Assembly (NCBI RefSeq): GCF_900105765.1
Contig: NZ_FNTX01000002.1
Coordinates: 744,001 to 808,000, forward strand
Length of the DNA: 64,000 nt
Source of the DNA: Ruania alba
GTDB taxonomy: Bacteria > Actinomycetota > Actinomycetes > Actinomycetales > Beutenbergiaceae
Direction of reading: 5' to 3'
Part shown: piece by piece, positions 44,879 through 55,977 of the stretch
How positions within the stretch are numbered: the first letter of the stretch is position 1
Layout: each line of letters begins with the position of its first letter
Translations under genes and position numbers: made by a program
The notes under the pieces: generated by a model
Database searches by the model: none
Told to the model about the DNA's origin: nothing
The model's input: the letters and a program-made list of their open reading frames with translations, nothing else

Positions 44879-46480
44879 TCACTCGCCGGAACGAACCACC
44901 ACATGGCGGTTCGGCTCGGTACCCTCGGAGTCGCTCACGAGCCCCGCATCGGCAACGACGTCGTGCACAACCTTGCGCTCGAACGGGTTCATTGCCGTCA
45001 GCGCGACACGCTCTTCGCCGTTCTTCACCCGTTCAATCGCTTCGTTTGCGATCCGGGTCAGCTCTTCCTTGCGCTGTTGCCGATAGCCACCCACGTCAAG
45101 CATCAGGCGGCTCCGGTTGCCCGTCTTCGCCTGCACGGCGAGGCGGGAGAGTTCCTGCAGCGCGTCGAGGACTTCGCCCTTCTTGCCCACCAGCGCCCGC
45201 AGCGACTCCGGATCTTCCTCTGTCACGATCGCCACCGCCGCACGGCCATGATCGACATCGATATCGATGTCACCGTCCAAATCGGCGATGTCGAGCAGCT
45301 CCTCCAGGTAGTCCGCAGCGATCTCGCCTTCTTCTTCCAAGGTCGCGTTGGCATTGACAAGCTCTGGCTCTTGCGGAGCAGCCGTCGTGTCGTTCGTCAT
45401 CAGATCAGACCTCTCGTCCATCCACAGGCGCCTACGCGCGTGGTCACTCGTCGTTCTCGGGGCGGAGCCGGGGCCGGCCGGGCCACCGTTCGGCTTCCGC
45501 TTCGATCGCGGCGTGTTCTTCTTCGGCTGGTGTCGCTGCCCACCGGACGGGGTTTCCTCCTCGTCCGGTGAATCCTCGAGGTCGAGCACCTCGTGCTCGG
45601 CGTCCTCGAGCGATTGGCCGCGTCGCTTCTTCCGGCGCGCCTTGCGCTCCAAGTACTTCTTCTCCGCCTCGGACCCGGGAGCCGGGGAGTTGCGGATCAC
45701 GAAGAACTGCTGACCCATCGTCCAGAGGTTGGAGGTGGTCCAGTACATCAGCACACCGATGGGGAAGTTCACCCCGACGAAAACGAAGATCAGCGGGAAG
45801 ATATACATCAACATCCGCTGCTGACGCGCCATCGGGTTGTCCAGCGCCGACGCCGGCATGTTTTTCATCGTCAGCTGCCGTTGCGTGAACAGCGTCGTCG
45901 CACTCATCAACAGGATGAGCGCCGCCGTCACCAAACGCACCTGCCAGGTGGCGCCGTCGTCCATGAAGGTCGACGACAGCGACGCCCCGAAGATCGTTGA
46001 TTGCTCCGCCTGCGCCGCAAGTTCCTGCGTCAGGGGCCCGATCGAGTCGCTGCGGTCATACGTCCCGGCTGCCAGGAACGAGAGCGAGTACAGCACCCGG
46101 TACAGCGAGAAGAAGATCGGCATCTGCGCCAGGATCGGCAAGCACGAGGCAAACGGTGAGGTGCCCGCCTCCCGGTAGACCGCCATCATCTCCTGCTGCA
46201 TGGCCTGGCGCGAGGCGGGGTCGGTCTTGCCCTTGTACTTCTTCTGCAGTTTCTGGATCTCCGGCTGCACCAGCTGCATGCCGCGCGACGCCTTGATCTG
46301 GCGCACGAACAGCGGGATCAGCAAGATGCGGATCGCCACCACCAGGGCAACGATCGACAGCACCCAGGTCCACCCACCCGAGGCGTCCATTCCGAAGAAC
46401 GTCAGCACCTCATGCGCGCGCACCATGATCCAGGCCACGGCCACCATGAGTGGCCACAGCACAGTGTCGAAGAAGTCCAT
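44879..46480 (-). CDS. YidC membrane insertase fused in frame to Jag/KhpB RNA-binding protein
   Basis: One uninterrupted 533-aa frame covers two genes that are normally separate. Residues 1-~275 are YidC (Oxa1 family): LLIPLFVRQIKASRGMQLV, QKLQKKYKGKTDPASRQAM, SPFASCLPILAQMPIFFSLY and YIFPLIFVFVGVNFPIGVLMYW give the expected membrane segments, and a basic tail follows. From residue 361 (MTNDTTAAPQEPELVN) it is Jag: a KH-type domain with LRALVGKKGEVLDALQ and an R3H domain with MNPFERKVVHDVVAD. Jag alone would be 44879-45400, with GAGAGG upstream of that ATG. A YidC stop (TGA) exists at 45444-45446 in another frame (giving ENDE), so a single indel could have joined the two. It may be a real fusion, coupled separate genes, or a sequence error. 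Confidence 0.88.
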   Translation of the reverse strand: MDFFDTVLWPLMVAVAWIMVRAHEVLTFFGMDASGGWTWVLSIVALVVAIRILLIPLFVRQIKASRGMQLVQPEIQKLQKKYKGKTDPASRQAMQQEMMAVYREAGTSPFASCLPILAQMPIFFSLYRVLYSLSFLAAGTYDRSDSIGPLTQELAAQAEQSTIFGASLSSTFMDDGATWQVRLVTAALILLMSATTLFTQRQLTMKNMPASALDNPMARQQRMLMYIFPLIFVFVGVNFPIGVLMYWTTSNLWTMGQQFFVIRNSPAPGSEAEKKYLERKARRKKRRGQSLEDAEHEVLDLEDSPDEEETPSGGQRHQPKKNTPRSKRKPNGGPAGPGSAPRTTSDHARRRLWMDERSDLMTNDTTAAPQEPELVNANATLEEEGEIAADYLEELLDIADLDGDIDIDVDHGRAAVAIVTEEDPESLRALVGKKGEVLDALQELSRLAVQAKTGNRSRLMLDVGGYRQQRKEELTRIANEAIERVKNGEERVALTAMNPFERKVVHDVVADAGLVSDSEGTEPNRHVVVRSGE

Positions 46481-46500
46481 GAACGGAAGTGCTCCTCGGG

Positions 46501-46860
46501 TCAGATCCGCGGGTGCCGGATCTGGGGCTGGATGGGCAAGTCTGATGTCGAGGGTACGGCCTCAGCGCTGTCGGCCGTCACCGGAGCAGCACTCCACGGT
46601 TCAGGAGTCCACCGACCGAGTTCCGGAACCTGATCGACGCCGCCACGCGACCACGGGTTACAACGCAGCAGTCGCCACCCTGCCAACGCCGTCCCCTTGA
46701 GAGGTCCATGACGCCTCAGCGCATCGATCGCGTAGGCCGAGCAACTCGGGTGATACCGGCACGTGGGAGCGAACCACGGGGAAACGACCAGCTGATAGCC
46801 ACGCACCAGAGCGAGCAAAACAACTGTCGCTGGATTGCGAGACGCACGTTCCGCCGTCAT
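46501..46860 (-). CDS. yidD: Membrane protein insertion efficiency factor YidD
   Basis: 119 aa with the family core: LVRGYQLVVSPWFAPTCRYH, PSCSAYAIDALRRHG and GWRLLRCNPWSRGGVDQVP. A small, amphipathic inner-membrane-associated protein that assists YidC-dependent insertion. The C-terminal ~40 residues beyond the core are variable. The start overlaps the rnpA stop (ATGA), and yidC starts 20 bases downstream. Confidence 0.95.
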   Translation of the reverse strand: MTAERASRNPATVVLLALVRGYQLVVSPWFAPTCRYHPSCSAYAIDALRRHGPLKGTALAGWRLLRCNPWSRGGVDQVPELGRWTPEPWSAAPVTADSAEAVPSTSDLPIQPQIRHPRI

Positions 46861-47225
46861 GATCGTGCCCCCGCGCGCCGGTCGAACTTGCTGCGTGCTC
46901 CGGCCAATGCCTCATCGAGGTCAGAACGCAATCCGGCAAAACTGGACTCCGCCGACGACGGCAGCGCGCGTACCACCACAGCGCTCCCCTCCGGCAGGTT
47001 CGCGACCCGATCGGCCATCAGAGCTCGCAGGCGTCGCTTGACCGCATTCCTGGTGACGGCGTTGCCTACTGCCTTGGACACAACAAAACCCACCCGCGCC
47101 GTCCTGGCGCGGGTGGTCTCTGAACTGAAGTGCACCACGACACGTCGCGAGCTGCTGCGCGCTCCGGAACGGATTGCCGCACCGAACTCGTCGGCCGCAC
47201 GCATCCGGTGCCGCGCTGGCAGCAC
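46857..47225 (-). CDS. rnpA: Ribonuclease P protein component
   Basis: 122 aa with the RNase P protein signature VGFVVSKAVGNAVTRNAVKR around residues 46-65, including the RNR-type basic helix. It binds the RNase P RNA and helps remove tRNA 5' leaders. The start lies 11 bases after the rpmH stop. Confidence 0.95.
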   Translation of the reverse strand: MLPARHRMRAADEFGAAIRSGARSSSRRVVVHFSSETTRARTARVGFVVSKAVGNAVTRNAVKRRLRALMADRVANLPEGSAVVVRALPSSAESSFAGLRSDLDEALAGARSKFDRRAGARS

Positions 47226-47236
47226 GGCGCGTCGCC

Positions 47237-47374
47237 TCAGGCAGAGAGCTCGGTGCGACCCTTACGGCGACGAGCCGCGAGGATCGAGCGGCCCGCGCGC
47301 GTGCGCATCCGCAGTCGGAAGCCGTGCACCTTGGCTCGGCGCCGGTTGTTCGGCTGGAAAGTCCGCTTGCTCAC
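47237..47374 (-). CDS. rpmH: 50S ribosomal protein L34
   Basis: 45 aa with a GTG start ([15 protein letters not shown]) preceded by GGAG. The rest of L34 follows: [20 protein letters not shown] and KGRTEL. Length is exactly that of the family; the frame extends upstream to 47452 but without support. First gene of the minus-strand run that faces away from dnaA. Confidence 0.97.
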   Translation of the reverse strand: MSKRTFQPNNRRRAKVHGFRLRMRTRAGRSILAARRRKGRTELSA

Positions 47375-47844
47375 GGGAGTGCTCCAAATACTGTCGGGAA
47401 GTGTGCAGTCACCGAGGTGACGCAAGGCAGTAACGCTAGGCGCCGTGGACACACCAACTGCCGATGCCGTCCTTCGTGCTCGGCTACTCGCCGCACCGAA
47501 GATCTTGGGCAGAACTGTCCACTCGACCGCCTAACGGTACGTGAGACGCACTCAGCCGGTCAAACCTCACGCCGTCATATGGGTCACAGCCGATCCGATA
47601 CAGCCACCACGCTGCTGTTCACCAGTGGTTCACCCACAACTGTGGACAAGTGGTGGCATCGGGGCACTATCCACAGCTAGAGTCACACCTTCCGGCGCTC
47701 GCGTCCTCCACTGCAGATCCGCACCAGGACGGGCCTTGCCATTCGGGGCGAAGTTTCACACAGACTGTGGATACAGTTGTGGATCGGCATCGTGCGAACC
47801 TCGCCGCCGGTCATCTGTATCAACCGTGTCCCACAGGGGGTCAA
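47375..47844. promoter_or_regulatory. rpmH-dnaA intergenic region with DnaA boxes
   Basis: 470 bases without a gene, between divergent rpmH and dnaA. DnaA-box-like sites: TGTGGACAA at 47641-47649 (perfect TTGTCCACA on the minus strand), CTATCCACA at 47667-47675, TGTGGATAC at 47766-47774 and TGTGGATCG at 47778-47786. This region should carry the promoters of both genes and autoregulatory DnaA sites. Confidence 0.7.
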
Positions 47845-49335
47845 GTGTCCGAGTCACCCGTGGATCCAGCGAACCTGAGCCAAGCATGGGACAGGGCGTT
47901 CGAGATCCTCTCTTCGCGCGGTGATCTCGGCGGCGCCCAGCTGGGCTTCATCCGCCTCACCCGGCCACTGGGCGTCATCGATGACACGATCCTGCTGGCC
48001 GTCCCAAGCGATTTCGCGAAGGATTTCATCGAGACCCGTGCTCGTGAATCGATCATCGCCGCGCTCTCCTCCGCACTGGAGCGCACCGTTCGTGTCGCCG
48101 TCACCGTGGACCCGTCGCTGGAGGACTCCCTTCCTGTCGAGCGCTCCTGGCCCGCACCTACACCGGAACCGGCCGAGCGCCCGGCGGCCGACGAGCCTAC
48201 CCCCGAGGTTCGATCGGCGACAGCAGGCGAGGACCGGCCCCCATCGGCTCGCCCCGAACGCGCACCTCGCCCGGACAGTTACGCCACCGGAGTAGACCCG
48301 CACGCTCGCCTGAACCCGAACTACACATTCGAAACCTTCGTGATCGGCTCCAGCAACCGATTTGCGCACGCGGCCGCCACTGCCGTCGCCGAGGCACCTG
48401 CCAAGGCGTACAACCCACTGTTCATCTACGGCCAATCCGGTCTGGGCAAGACGCACCTGTTGCACGCGATCGGCCACTATGCCAAGAGCTTGTACCCCGG
48501 GATCCGGGTCCGCTACGTGAACTCCGAGGAGTTCACCAACGACTTCATCAACTCCATCCGCGACGACAAGGCGGAAGCCTTCCAGAAGCGATACCGCGAG
48601 GTCGACGTCCTCCTCATCGACGACATCCAGTTCCTGCAGGGCAAGGAACAGACGATGGAGGAGTTCTTCCACACCTTCAACACGCTGCACAACGACAACA
48701 AGCAGGTCGTGATCACCTCGGACCTGCCGCCCAAGCACCTCAACGGGTTCGAGGATCGGATGCGTTCGCGCTTCGAGTGGGGCCTGATCACCGACGTGCA
48801 GCCACCGGATCTGGAGACCCGCATCGCGATCCTTCGCAAGAAGGCCGGCGCCGAGTCCTTGCACGCACCCAGTGATGTGCTCGAGTACATCGCGTCCAAG
48901 ATCTCCTCGAACATCCGCGAGCTCGAAGGCGCCCTGATCCGTGTGACGGCGTTCGCGAATCTGAACCGGCAGACCGTGGACCTGTCGCTGGCCGAGATGG
49001 TCCTGAAGGATCTGATCACCGACACTGACGGGGCCGAGATCACACCGTCGGTCATCATGGCGCAGACCTCCTCCTATTTCGGGGTCACCATCGAAGCCCT
49101 GTGCAGTGCAGACCGCTCCCGCGTTCTGGTCAATGCTCGCCAGATCGCGATGTACCTGTGCCGTGAGCTCACCGAACTGTCCCTACCGAAGATCGGCCAG
49201 GTCTTCGGTGGGCGGGACCACACCACGGTGATGCACGCGAACCGGAAGATCCGCCAGCAGATGGCCGAGCGGCGCTCCACCTTCAACCAGGTCACCGAGC
49301 TGACGAACCGGATCAAGCAGCAGCACCGCAGTTAA
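47845..49335 (+). CDS. dnaA: Chromosomal replication initiator DnaA
   Basis: 496 aa with a GTG start at 47845, preceded by AGGGGG; the longer frame to 47650 is intergenic. Domain I is at residues ~1-90, followed by a Pro/Glu-rich linker. The AAA+ domain begins near [20 protein letters not shown], with Walker [15 protein letters not shown] and Walker [15 protein letters not shown]. Domain IV carries the DnaA signature [15 protein letters not shown] that reads DnaA boxes. It opens oriC and loads the helicase. DnaA boxes flank the gene on both sides. Confidence 0.98.
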   Translation: MSESPVDPANLSQAWDRAFEILSSRGDLGGAQLGFIRLTRPLGVIDDTILLAVPSDFAKDFIETRARESIIAALSSALERTVRVAVTVDPSLEDSLPVERSWPAPTPEPAERPAADEPTPEVRSATAGEDRPPSARPERAPRPDSYATGVDPHARLNPNYTFETFVIGSSNRFAHAAATAVAEAPAKAYNPLFIYGQSGLGKTHLLHAIGHYAKSLYPGIRVRYVNSEEFTNDFINSIRDDKAEAFQKRYREVDVLLIDDIQFLQGKEQTMEEFFHTFNTLHNDNKQVVITSDLPPKHLNGFEDRMRSRFEWGLITDVQPPDLETRIAILRKKAGAESLHAPSDVLEYIASKISSNIRELEGALIRVTAFANLNRQTVDLSLAEMVLKDLITDTDGAEITPSVIMAQTSSYFGVTIEALCSADRSRVLVNARQIAMYLCRELTELSLPKIGQVFGGRDHTTVMHANRKIRQQMAERRSTFNQVTELTNRIKQQHRS

Positions 49336-49845
49336 ACGACGGCATCTGCCGTCGCCAGATGCGCTCTGACCAGCGACGACACAGATCGCATCGACGTGAT
49401 TCATACACAGATGTGGATGAATCTGTGGATGACGGTGGACAGGGACACCTGAACGGTGGACGAATGACACGTTCTCCGTGGACGCAGCATGTGCACCGAG
49501 GCGTCGTGCACAGATCCCCCGTCACCCTGTGCAGCGCCGTCACACCATTCGTCCACACCCAAATCGTGCTGCTGACCTGCAGAAACAGGAGTTACACACA
49601 TAGTCCACAACCCCGATGACGATGGTGAGACCTCTCAACGATCATCGGGTGTGAACAACCAACAATGCTCTGATGGCCCACCTGAGCGATTCGATCCACT
49701 CCCTGCTCGCCGGATGTCGCTCCTGTCGTCTAGTGTCGGTGCGAGGCCGTGTGCACGGGTGAGGTCATCCGTCGTTACATGCCTGCCCCGTCACTTATGC
49801 TCGGTACCCCCGAGTGTGCATCGCAAGGAAAGTAGGGCCGAGATC
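49336..49845. other. Candidate oriC (dnaA-dnaN intergenic region)
   Basis: 510 bases without a gene in the position of the actinobacterial origin. DnaA-box-like sites include TGTGGATGA at 49412-49420 and 49424-49432 (12 bases apart), TCGTCCACA at 49549-49557 and TAGTCCACA at 49601-49609, plus several weaker GTGGAC/GTCCAC matches. An imperfect inverted repeat (CCCGATGA ... TCATCGGG) spans about 49611-49648. No strongly AT-rich unwinding element stands out by eye. Confidence 0.7.
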
Positions 49846-50970
49846 GTGAAGTTCAGGGTGGAGCGAGACGTACTGGCTGATGCCGTCACGTGGACCGCAC
49901 GCACCCTGCCAAGCCGGCCACCCTCGCCAGTACTCGCCGGCGTTCGACTCGAGGCCGACGCCGAAGGCCTGGTGCTCTCCACGTTCGACTACGAAGTCTC
50001 GGCGCGGTCCGCCGTCGTGGCTGATGTCGAGGAAGCGGGATCGGTGCTCGTCTCCGGACGGTTGCTCGCCGAGATCTCCAAGGCCCTGCCGAACAAGCCG
50101 GTTGAGCTCACCCTTGAAGGCAATCGGGTGACCGTGGTCTGTGGTTCCTCCCGGTTCACGCTGCTGACCATGCCGGTGGAGGACTACCCGTCCTTGCCTG
50201 AATTGCCGGATGTGACGGGGTCCATCGCCGGTGATGCCTTCGCCCAGGCGATCTCTCAGGTGACGATGGCTGCCGGCCGCGACGAAACCCTTCCGCTGTT
50301 GACCGGTGTGCGCGTGGAGATCGAGGGTGACACCCTGACGATGCTCGCCACCGACCGGTACCGACTGGCGATGCGTGAGATCACCTGGTCCCCGGCCTCC
50401 CCGTCGGTCTCACGAGTGGCCTTGGTTCGTGCTCGCACGTTGTCCGACGTGGCACGCAACCTCTCCAGTGCGGGTTCCATCGAGCTCGCCCTGGCTGACG
50501 GGGGCGACATCATTGGATTCGAGGCGGGCGGGCGACGCACCACCTCGCTCCTGGTGGACGGGGAGTATCCCCCGGTGCGGCGTCTCTTCCCTGACCAGAC
50601 CACCACGCACACGGTCACCAGCACGCATGAGCTGGTCGAAGCCGCCAAGCGTGTGGCCCTGGTCGCCGAGCGGAACACTCCGATCCGGCTGTCCTTCTCC
50701 GAAGGTCAGGTGGTCCTCGAGGCCGGTCAAGGTGACGATGCGCAGGCGTCCGAGGTACTCGAGTCAACCTTGGTCGGTGAAGAGATCTCTACTGCCTTCA
50801 ACCCGCAGTACCTGCTGGATGGGCTGAGCGCGTTGAACACCGACTTCGTCCGGCTCTCGTTCACGCACCCGTCGAAGCCTGCAGTGATGACCGGCCAGGA
50901 TAGTGCCGACAGCACCGACCACGCCGAAGAGTTCCGCTATCTCTTGATGCCGATCCGTTTCGGCGCCTGA
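49846..50970 (+). CDS. dnaN: DNA polymerase III beta subunit (sliding clamp)
   Basis: 374 aa with a GTG start (VKFRVERDVLADAVTWTART); the frame extends to 49651 without support. Three clamp domains are recognisable through RPPSPVLAGVRLEA, LLTGVRVEIEGDTLTMLATDRYRLA and the C-terminal YRYLLMPIR-type ending (EFRYLLMPIRFGA). It tethers the replicase to DNA. It lies between oriC and gnd. Confidence 0.97.
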   Translation: MKFRVERDVLADAVTWTARTLPSRPPSPVLAGVRLEADAEGLVLSTFDYEVSARSAVVADVEEAGSVLVSGRLLAEISKALPNKPVELTLEGNRVTVVCGSSRFTLLTMPVEDYPSLPELPDVTGSIAGDAFAQAISQVTMAAGRDETLPLLTGVRVEIEGDTLTMLATDRYRLAMREITWSPASPSVSRVALVRARTLSDVARNLSSAGSIELALADGGDIIGFEAGGRRTTSLLVDGEYPPVRRLFPDQTTTHTVTSTHELVEAAKRVALVAERNTPIRLSFSEGQVVLEAGQGDDAQASEVLESTLVGEEISTAFNPQYLLDGLSALNTDFVRLSFTHPSKPAVMTGQDSADSTDHAEEFRYLLMPIRFGA

Positions 50971-51001
50971 GCTCCCTGCACCCCGCGCAAAGGATCCACA
51001 G

Positions 51002-51898
51002 ATGCACCTCGGAATCGTCGGGCTCGGCAAGATGGGCGGGAACATGCGCGACCGCCTGCGCGCCAAGGGGCATCAGGTCACGGGGTACGACCAGGATCCG
51101 GCACTGACCGATGTCGACTCGATCGGTGCGCTGGTCTCCGCCCTCGATGGCGACCGTCGCATCGTGTGGGTGATGGTTCCGGCCGGGGACATCACCGAGT
51201 CCGTGATCGCCGAGCTTGCTGATGCTCTCGGCGAGGGCGATGTGATCATCGACGGGGGGAACTCCAAGTACACCGACGACCTGCGCCGCGTCGATGCGCT
51301 CGCGACCCGGGGCATCGGGTACGTCGACGCCGGTGTCTCTGGTGGCATCTGGGGTGAGACCAACGGGTACGGCTTGATGGTGGGCGGACCGGACGACACG
51401 ATCGAGTACCTCATGCCGATCTTCGATGCGTTGCGTCCTGATGGACCCCGGCACGAGGGATTCGTGCACGCTGGTCCGGTCGGAGCCGGCCACTACGCGA
51501 AGATGGTTCACAACGGCATCGAGTACGGCGTCATGCAGGCCTATGCCGAGGGTTACGAGATCCTTGCGGCGCGGGACGACCTGATCAGTGATGTCGGTGC
51601 CGTCTTCGAGGCATGGCAGCGTGGAACCGTGGTGCGGTCCTGGCTGCTGGAACTCCTCGTCAAGGCACTCAACGAAGACCCCGACCTCGATGACATCCGC
51701 GGCTATGTGGCCGACTCCGGCGAGGGCCGGTGGACGGTCGAAGAAGCGGTGCAGCGTGCGGTGCCGGCTCCGGTGATCAGCGCTGCACTGTTCGCACGGT
51801 TCGACTCCCGTCAGGAGGACTCGCCGGCGATGAAGGCGGTGGCCGCACTACGGAACCAGTTCGGCGGGCACGCCACCAAGGCATCCGCCGACGGCTGA
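51002..51898 (+). CDS. gnd: 6-phosphogluconate dehydrogenase, decarboxylating (short, GndA-type)
   Basis: 298 aa; the nucleotide motif is [20 protein letters not shown] and the substrate motifs are [21 protein letters not shown] and [26 protein letters not shown]. The short length (versus ~470 aa) is that of the dimer-simplified, often NAD-preferring class. It makes ribulose-5-phosphate from 6-phosphogluconate. The place between dnaN and recF is conserved in many actinobacteria. recF follows after 29 bases. Confidence 0.93.
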   Translation: MHLGIVGLGKMGGNMRDRLRAKGHQVTGYDQDPALTDVDSIGALVSALDGDRRIVWVMVPAGDITESVIAELADALGEGDVIIDGGNSKYTDDLRRVDALATRGIGYVDAGVSGGIWGETNGYGLMVGGPDDTIEYLMPIFDALRPDGPRHEGFVHAGPVGAGHYAKMVHNGIEYGVMQAYAEGYEILAARDDLISDVGAVFEAWQRGTVVRSWLLELLVKALNEDPDLDDIRGYVADSGEGRWTVEEAVQRAVPAPVISAALFARFDSRQEDSPAMKAVAALRNQFGGHATKASADG

Positions 51899-51927
51899 AG
51901 GGAGTTCGACGGTGTTCGAAACAGGCC

Positions 51928-53109
51928 ATGTACGTCTCTGACCTCGCGCTCACCGACTTCCGCTCCTATCGCGAGGTGCTGCTTTCCCTCGAGCCAGGGA
52001 TCACCGCCTTCGTCGGCCCGAACGGTCAGGGCAAGACCAATCTGGTCGAGTCCCTGGGCTACCTGTCCACGTTCTCCTCGCACCGGGTGGCTTCCGATGC
52101 TGCCTTGGTTCGGCATGGTGCCCCCCGTGCGATCATCCAGGCCAAAATGATGCGCGACGGGCGATCGTCCGTACTCGAACTCGAGCTCGTCTCCGGCAAG
52201 GCCAACCGGGCCCGGCTCAATCGGGCTCCCCTGCCACGCACCCGCGAGCTGCAGGGCCTACTGCGTACGGTGGTGTTCGCACCTGAAGATCTCGCGCTGG
52301 TGAAGGGCGATCCGGACGGCCGCCGCCGCTTCCTCGATGAGCTGTTGGTGCTCATCAGCCCGAAGCTTGCCGGCGTGCGCTCGGACTATGAACGGGTGGT
52401 GCGCCAGCGCAATGCCCTGTTGAAGTCCGCCGCCGGTGCGCGCCGAGGTGGCGCGAGCGGCGATCTGCGCACCTTGGACGTCTGGGACGAGAAGGCTGCG
52501 AAGGCGGGGGCGCAATTGATCGCCGCGCGCGTGTCGGTCTTGCATCGCCTGCGTCCGCATATGCAGCACGCCTACGAGCGGGTGAGTTCGGGGCAGAGCC
52601 AGGCTGTAGTGCTCTACCGGGCGAGCCTGCAGCAGGCGATGGCGGCAACGGGCGACCAGGAGGGTGCTGGTCCGGACGAAGACGCACTCACCAACCCCGA
52701 TCTCGTGGAAGCACAACTGCTTGAAGCGATGTCGCGGTTGCGGCCCAAGGAGATCGAACGCGGAGTGAGCCTGGTCGGCCCGCACCGGGACGATCTCGAA
52801 CTGCGCCTCGGTGACCTGCCGGCGAAGGGGTACGCCTCACACGGGGAGTCGTGGTCCCTGGCGCTGGCGCTCCGACTCGCCAGCTATGAGCTGCTCAAGG
52901 CTGACGACTGGGATGCGGACGGCGAACCAGTGCTCATCCTGGACGATGTGTTCGCCGAGCTGGACAGTCGCCGTCGTGCTCGGTTGTCCGAGGTGGTGGC
53001 CAGCGCGCAGCAGGTGCTGATCACCTCCGCCGTGGCCGAGGACGTGCCGGAGGAACTCGAGGGGGCTCGGGTGGACGTGATGGAATCGGTGGTCACCCGT
53101 GTCCGGTGA
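51928..53109 (+). CDS. recF: DNA repair and replication protein RecF
   Basis: 393 aa from the ATG at 51928 ([19 protein letters not shown]). Walker A is [15 protein letters not shown], the signature-like region is [15 protein letters not shown], and Walker B is [21 protein letters not shown]. An SMC-like ATPase that acts with RecOR to load RecA at gaps. The frame reaches 51730 but that part overlaps gnd. The next gene overlaps its end by 11 bases. Confidence 0.96.
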   Translation: MYVSDLALTDFRSYREVLLSLEPGITAFVGPNGQGKTNLVESLGYLSTFSSHRVASDAALVRHGAPRAIIQAKMMRDGRSSVLELELVSGKANRARLNRAPLPRTRELQGLLRTVVFAPEDLALVKGDPDGRRRFLDELLVLISPKLAGVRSDYERVVRQRNALLKSAAGARRGGASGDLRTLDVWDEKAAKAGAQLIAARVSVLHRLRPHMQHAYERVSSGQSQAVVLYRASLQQAMAATGDQEGAGPDEDALTNPDLVEAQLLEAMSRLRPKEIERGVSLVGPHRDDLELRLGDLPAKGYASHGESWSLALALRLASYELLKADDWDADGEPVLILDDVFAELDSRRRARLSEVVASAQQVLITSAVAEDVPEELEGARVDVMESVVTRVR

Positions 53110-53728
53110 ACGCCCGGAGCAGCCGCCCGACGGCGACCATCACCTCGGCACGCCGCCTCCCCGTGCGCGAGACGAACCATCCCCCGGTGACGAGCGCGGT
53201 GACCTGACTCCCGACGATCCCGACCTAGCCGCTCGCGCCGCGTTGGCGCGCGCCAGGGATGCCGCACGGGCGAAAGGTCTCCGGACCGCGCGCCCAGGGA
53301 CGCGCCCGGGACGCACCCTCCGCCGTCATGACGGGGTTGCCTTCGAGGCTGCCCCGGGCCACGGCACCGGCCGAGATCCGGCGCCGGTGGGCAACGCGTT
53401 GGAAACGCTGGCCACACAGCTGGGCTGGAAGCAGCCGCTCTCGGTGGGCGGGGTGATCGGGCGCTGGCGTGAGGTGGTCGGAGACCAGATCGCCGATCAC
53501 TGCACGCCGGAGACCTTCGCCGAGGGGGTCCTGGTGGTGCGGGCCGACTCGACGGCCTGGGCCACCCAGATCCGCCTACTCGCTCCGCAGCTCGACCGCA
53601 GACTGGCCGAGGAGGTCGGTGAGGGCGTGGTCACCAGCATCCAGGTGCTCGGACCGGGCGGCCCCACCTGGCGAAAAGGGCCGCGGGTGGCCCCGGGCGG
53701 GCGAGGGCCTCGTGACACCTACGGGTAG
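53099..53728 (+). CDS. DUF721 / DciA-like protein
   Basis: 209 aa with a GTG start inside the recF end. The N-terminal ~95 residues are charged and low-complexity. The C-terminal DUF721 domain runs from [23 protein letters not shown] through [12 protein letters not shown] and TWATQ-like [18 protein letters not shown]721 proteins between recF and gyrB are the actinobacterial relatives of DciA, a replicative-helicase operator or loader; that role is by family knowledge. Confidence 0.88.
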   Translation: MSGERPEQPPDGDHHLGTPPPRARDEPSPGDERGDLTPDDPDLAARAALARARDAARAKGLRTARPGTRPGRTLRRHDGVAFEAAPGHGTGRDPAPVGNALETLATQLGWKQPLSVGGVIGRWREVVGDQIADHCTPETFAEGVLVVRADSTAWATQIRLLAPQLDRRLAEEVGEGVVTSIQVLGPGGPTWRKGPRVAPGGRGPRDTYG

Positions 53729-53753
53729 GGAGACCGGGTCCACGACACGAGGG

Positions 53754-53804
53754 TGTGGATAACGGTGTGGATATTCGTCTGTTCCGGCAGGTGAGGGGTA
53801 GAAT
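53754..53804 (+). promoter_or_regulatory. gyrBA promoter region with two DnaA-box-like sites
   Basis: TGTGGATAA at 53754-53762 is a perfect TTATCCACA on the minus strand; TGTGGATAT follows at 53766-53774, in the same orientation, 12 bases apart. A good -10 box TAGAAT lies at 53799-53804, 124 bases before the gyrB start. No clear -35 is visible. Confidence 0.5.
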
Positions 53805-53912
53805 CGAGGGAACCGCCCGGGAGTAGTGGATCCGCTCCGAGACCACCCGGGCTTGCGCATGCCTGTCTCCCTGCGGGAAGGGGTCCGCGGGGGTGCGCAC
53901 CGATGACGATAG

Positions 53913-55964
<2,052 letters not shown>

Positions 55965-55977
55965 GTAAGGAACTTTC

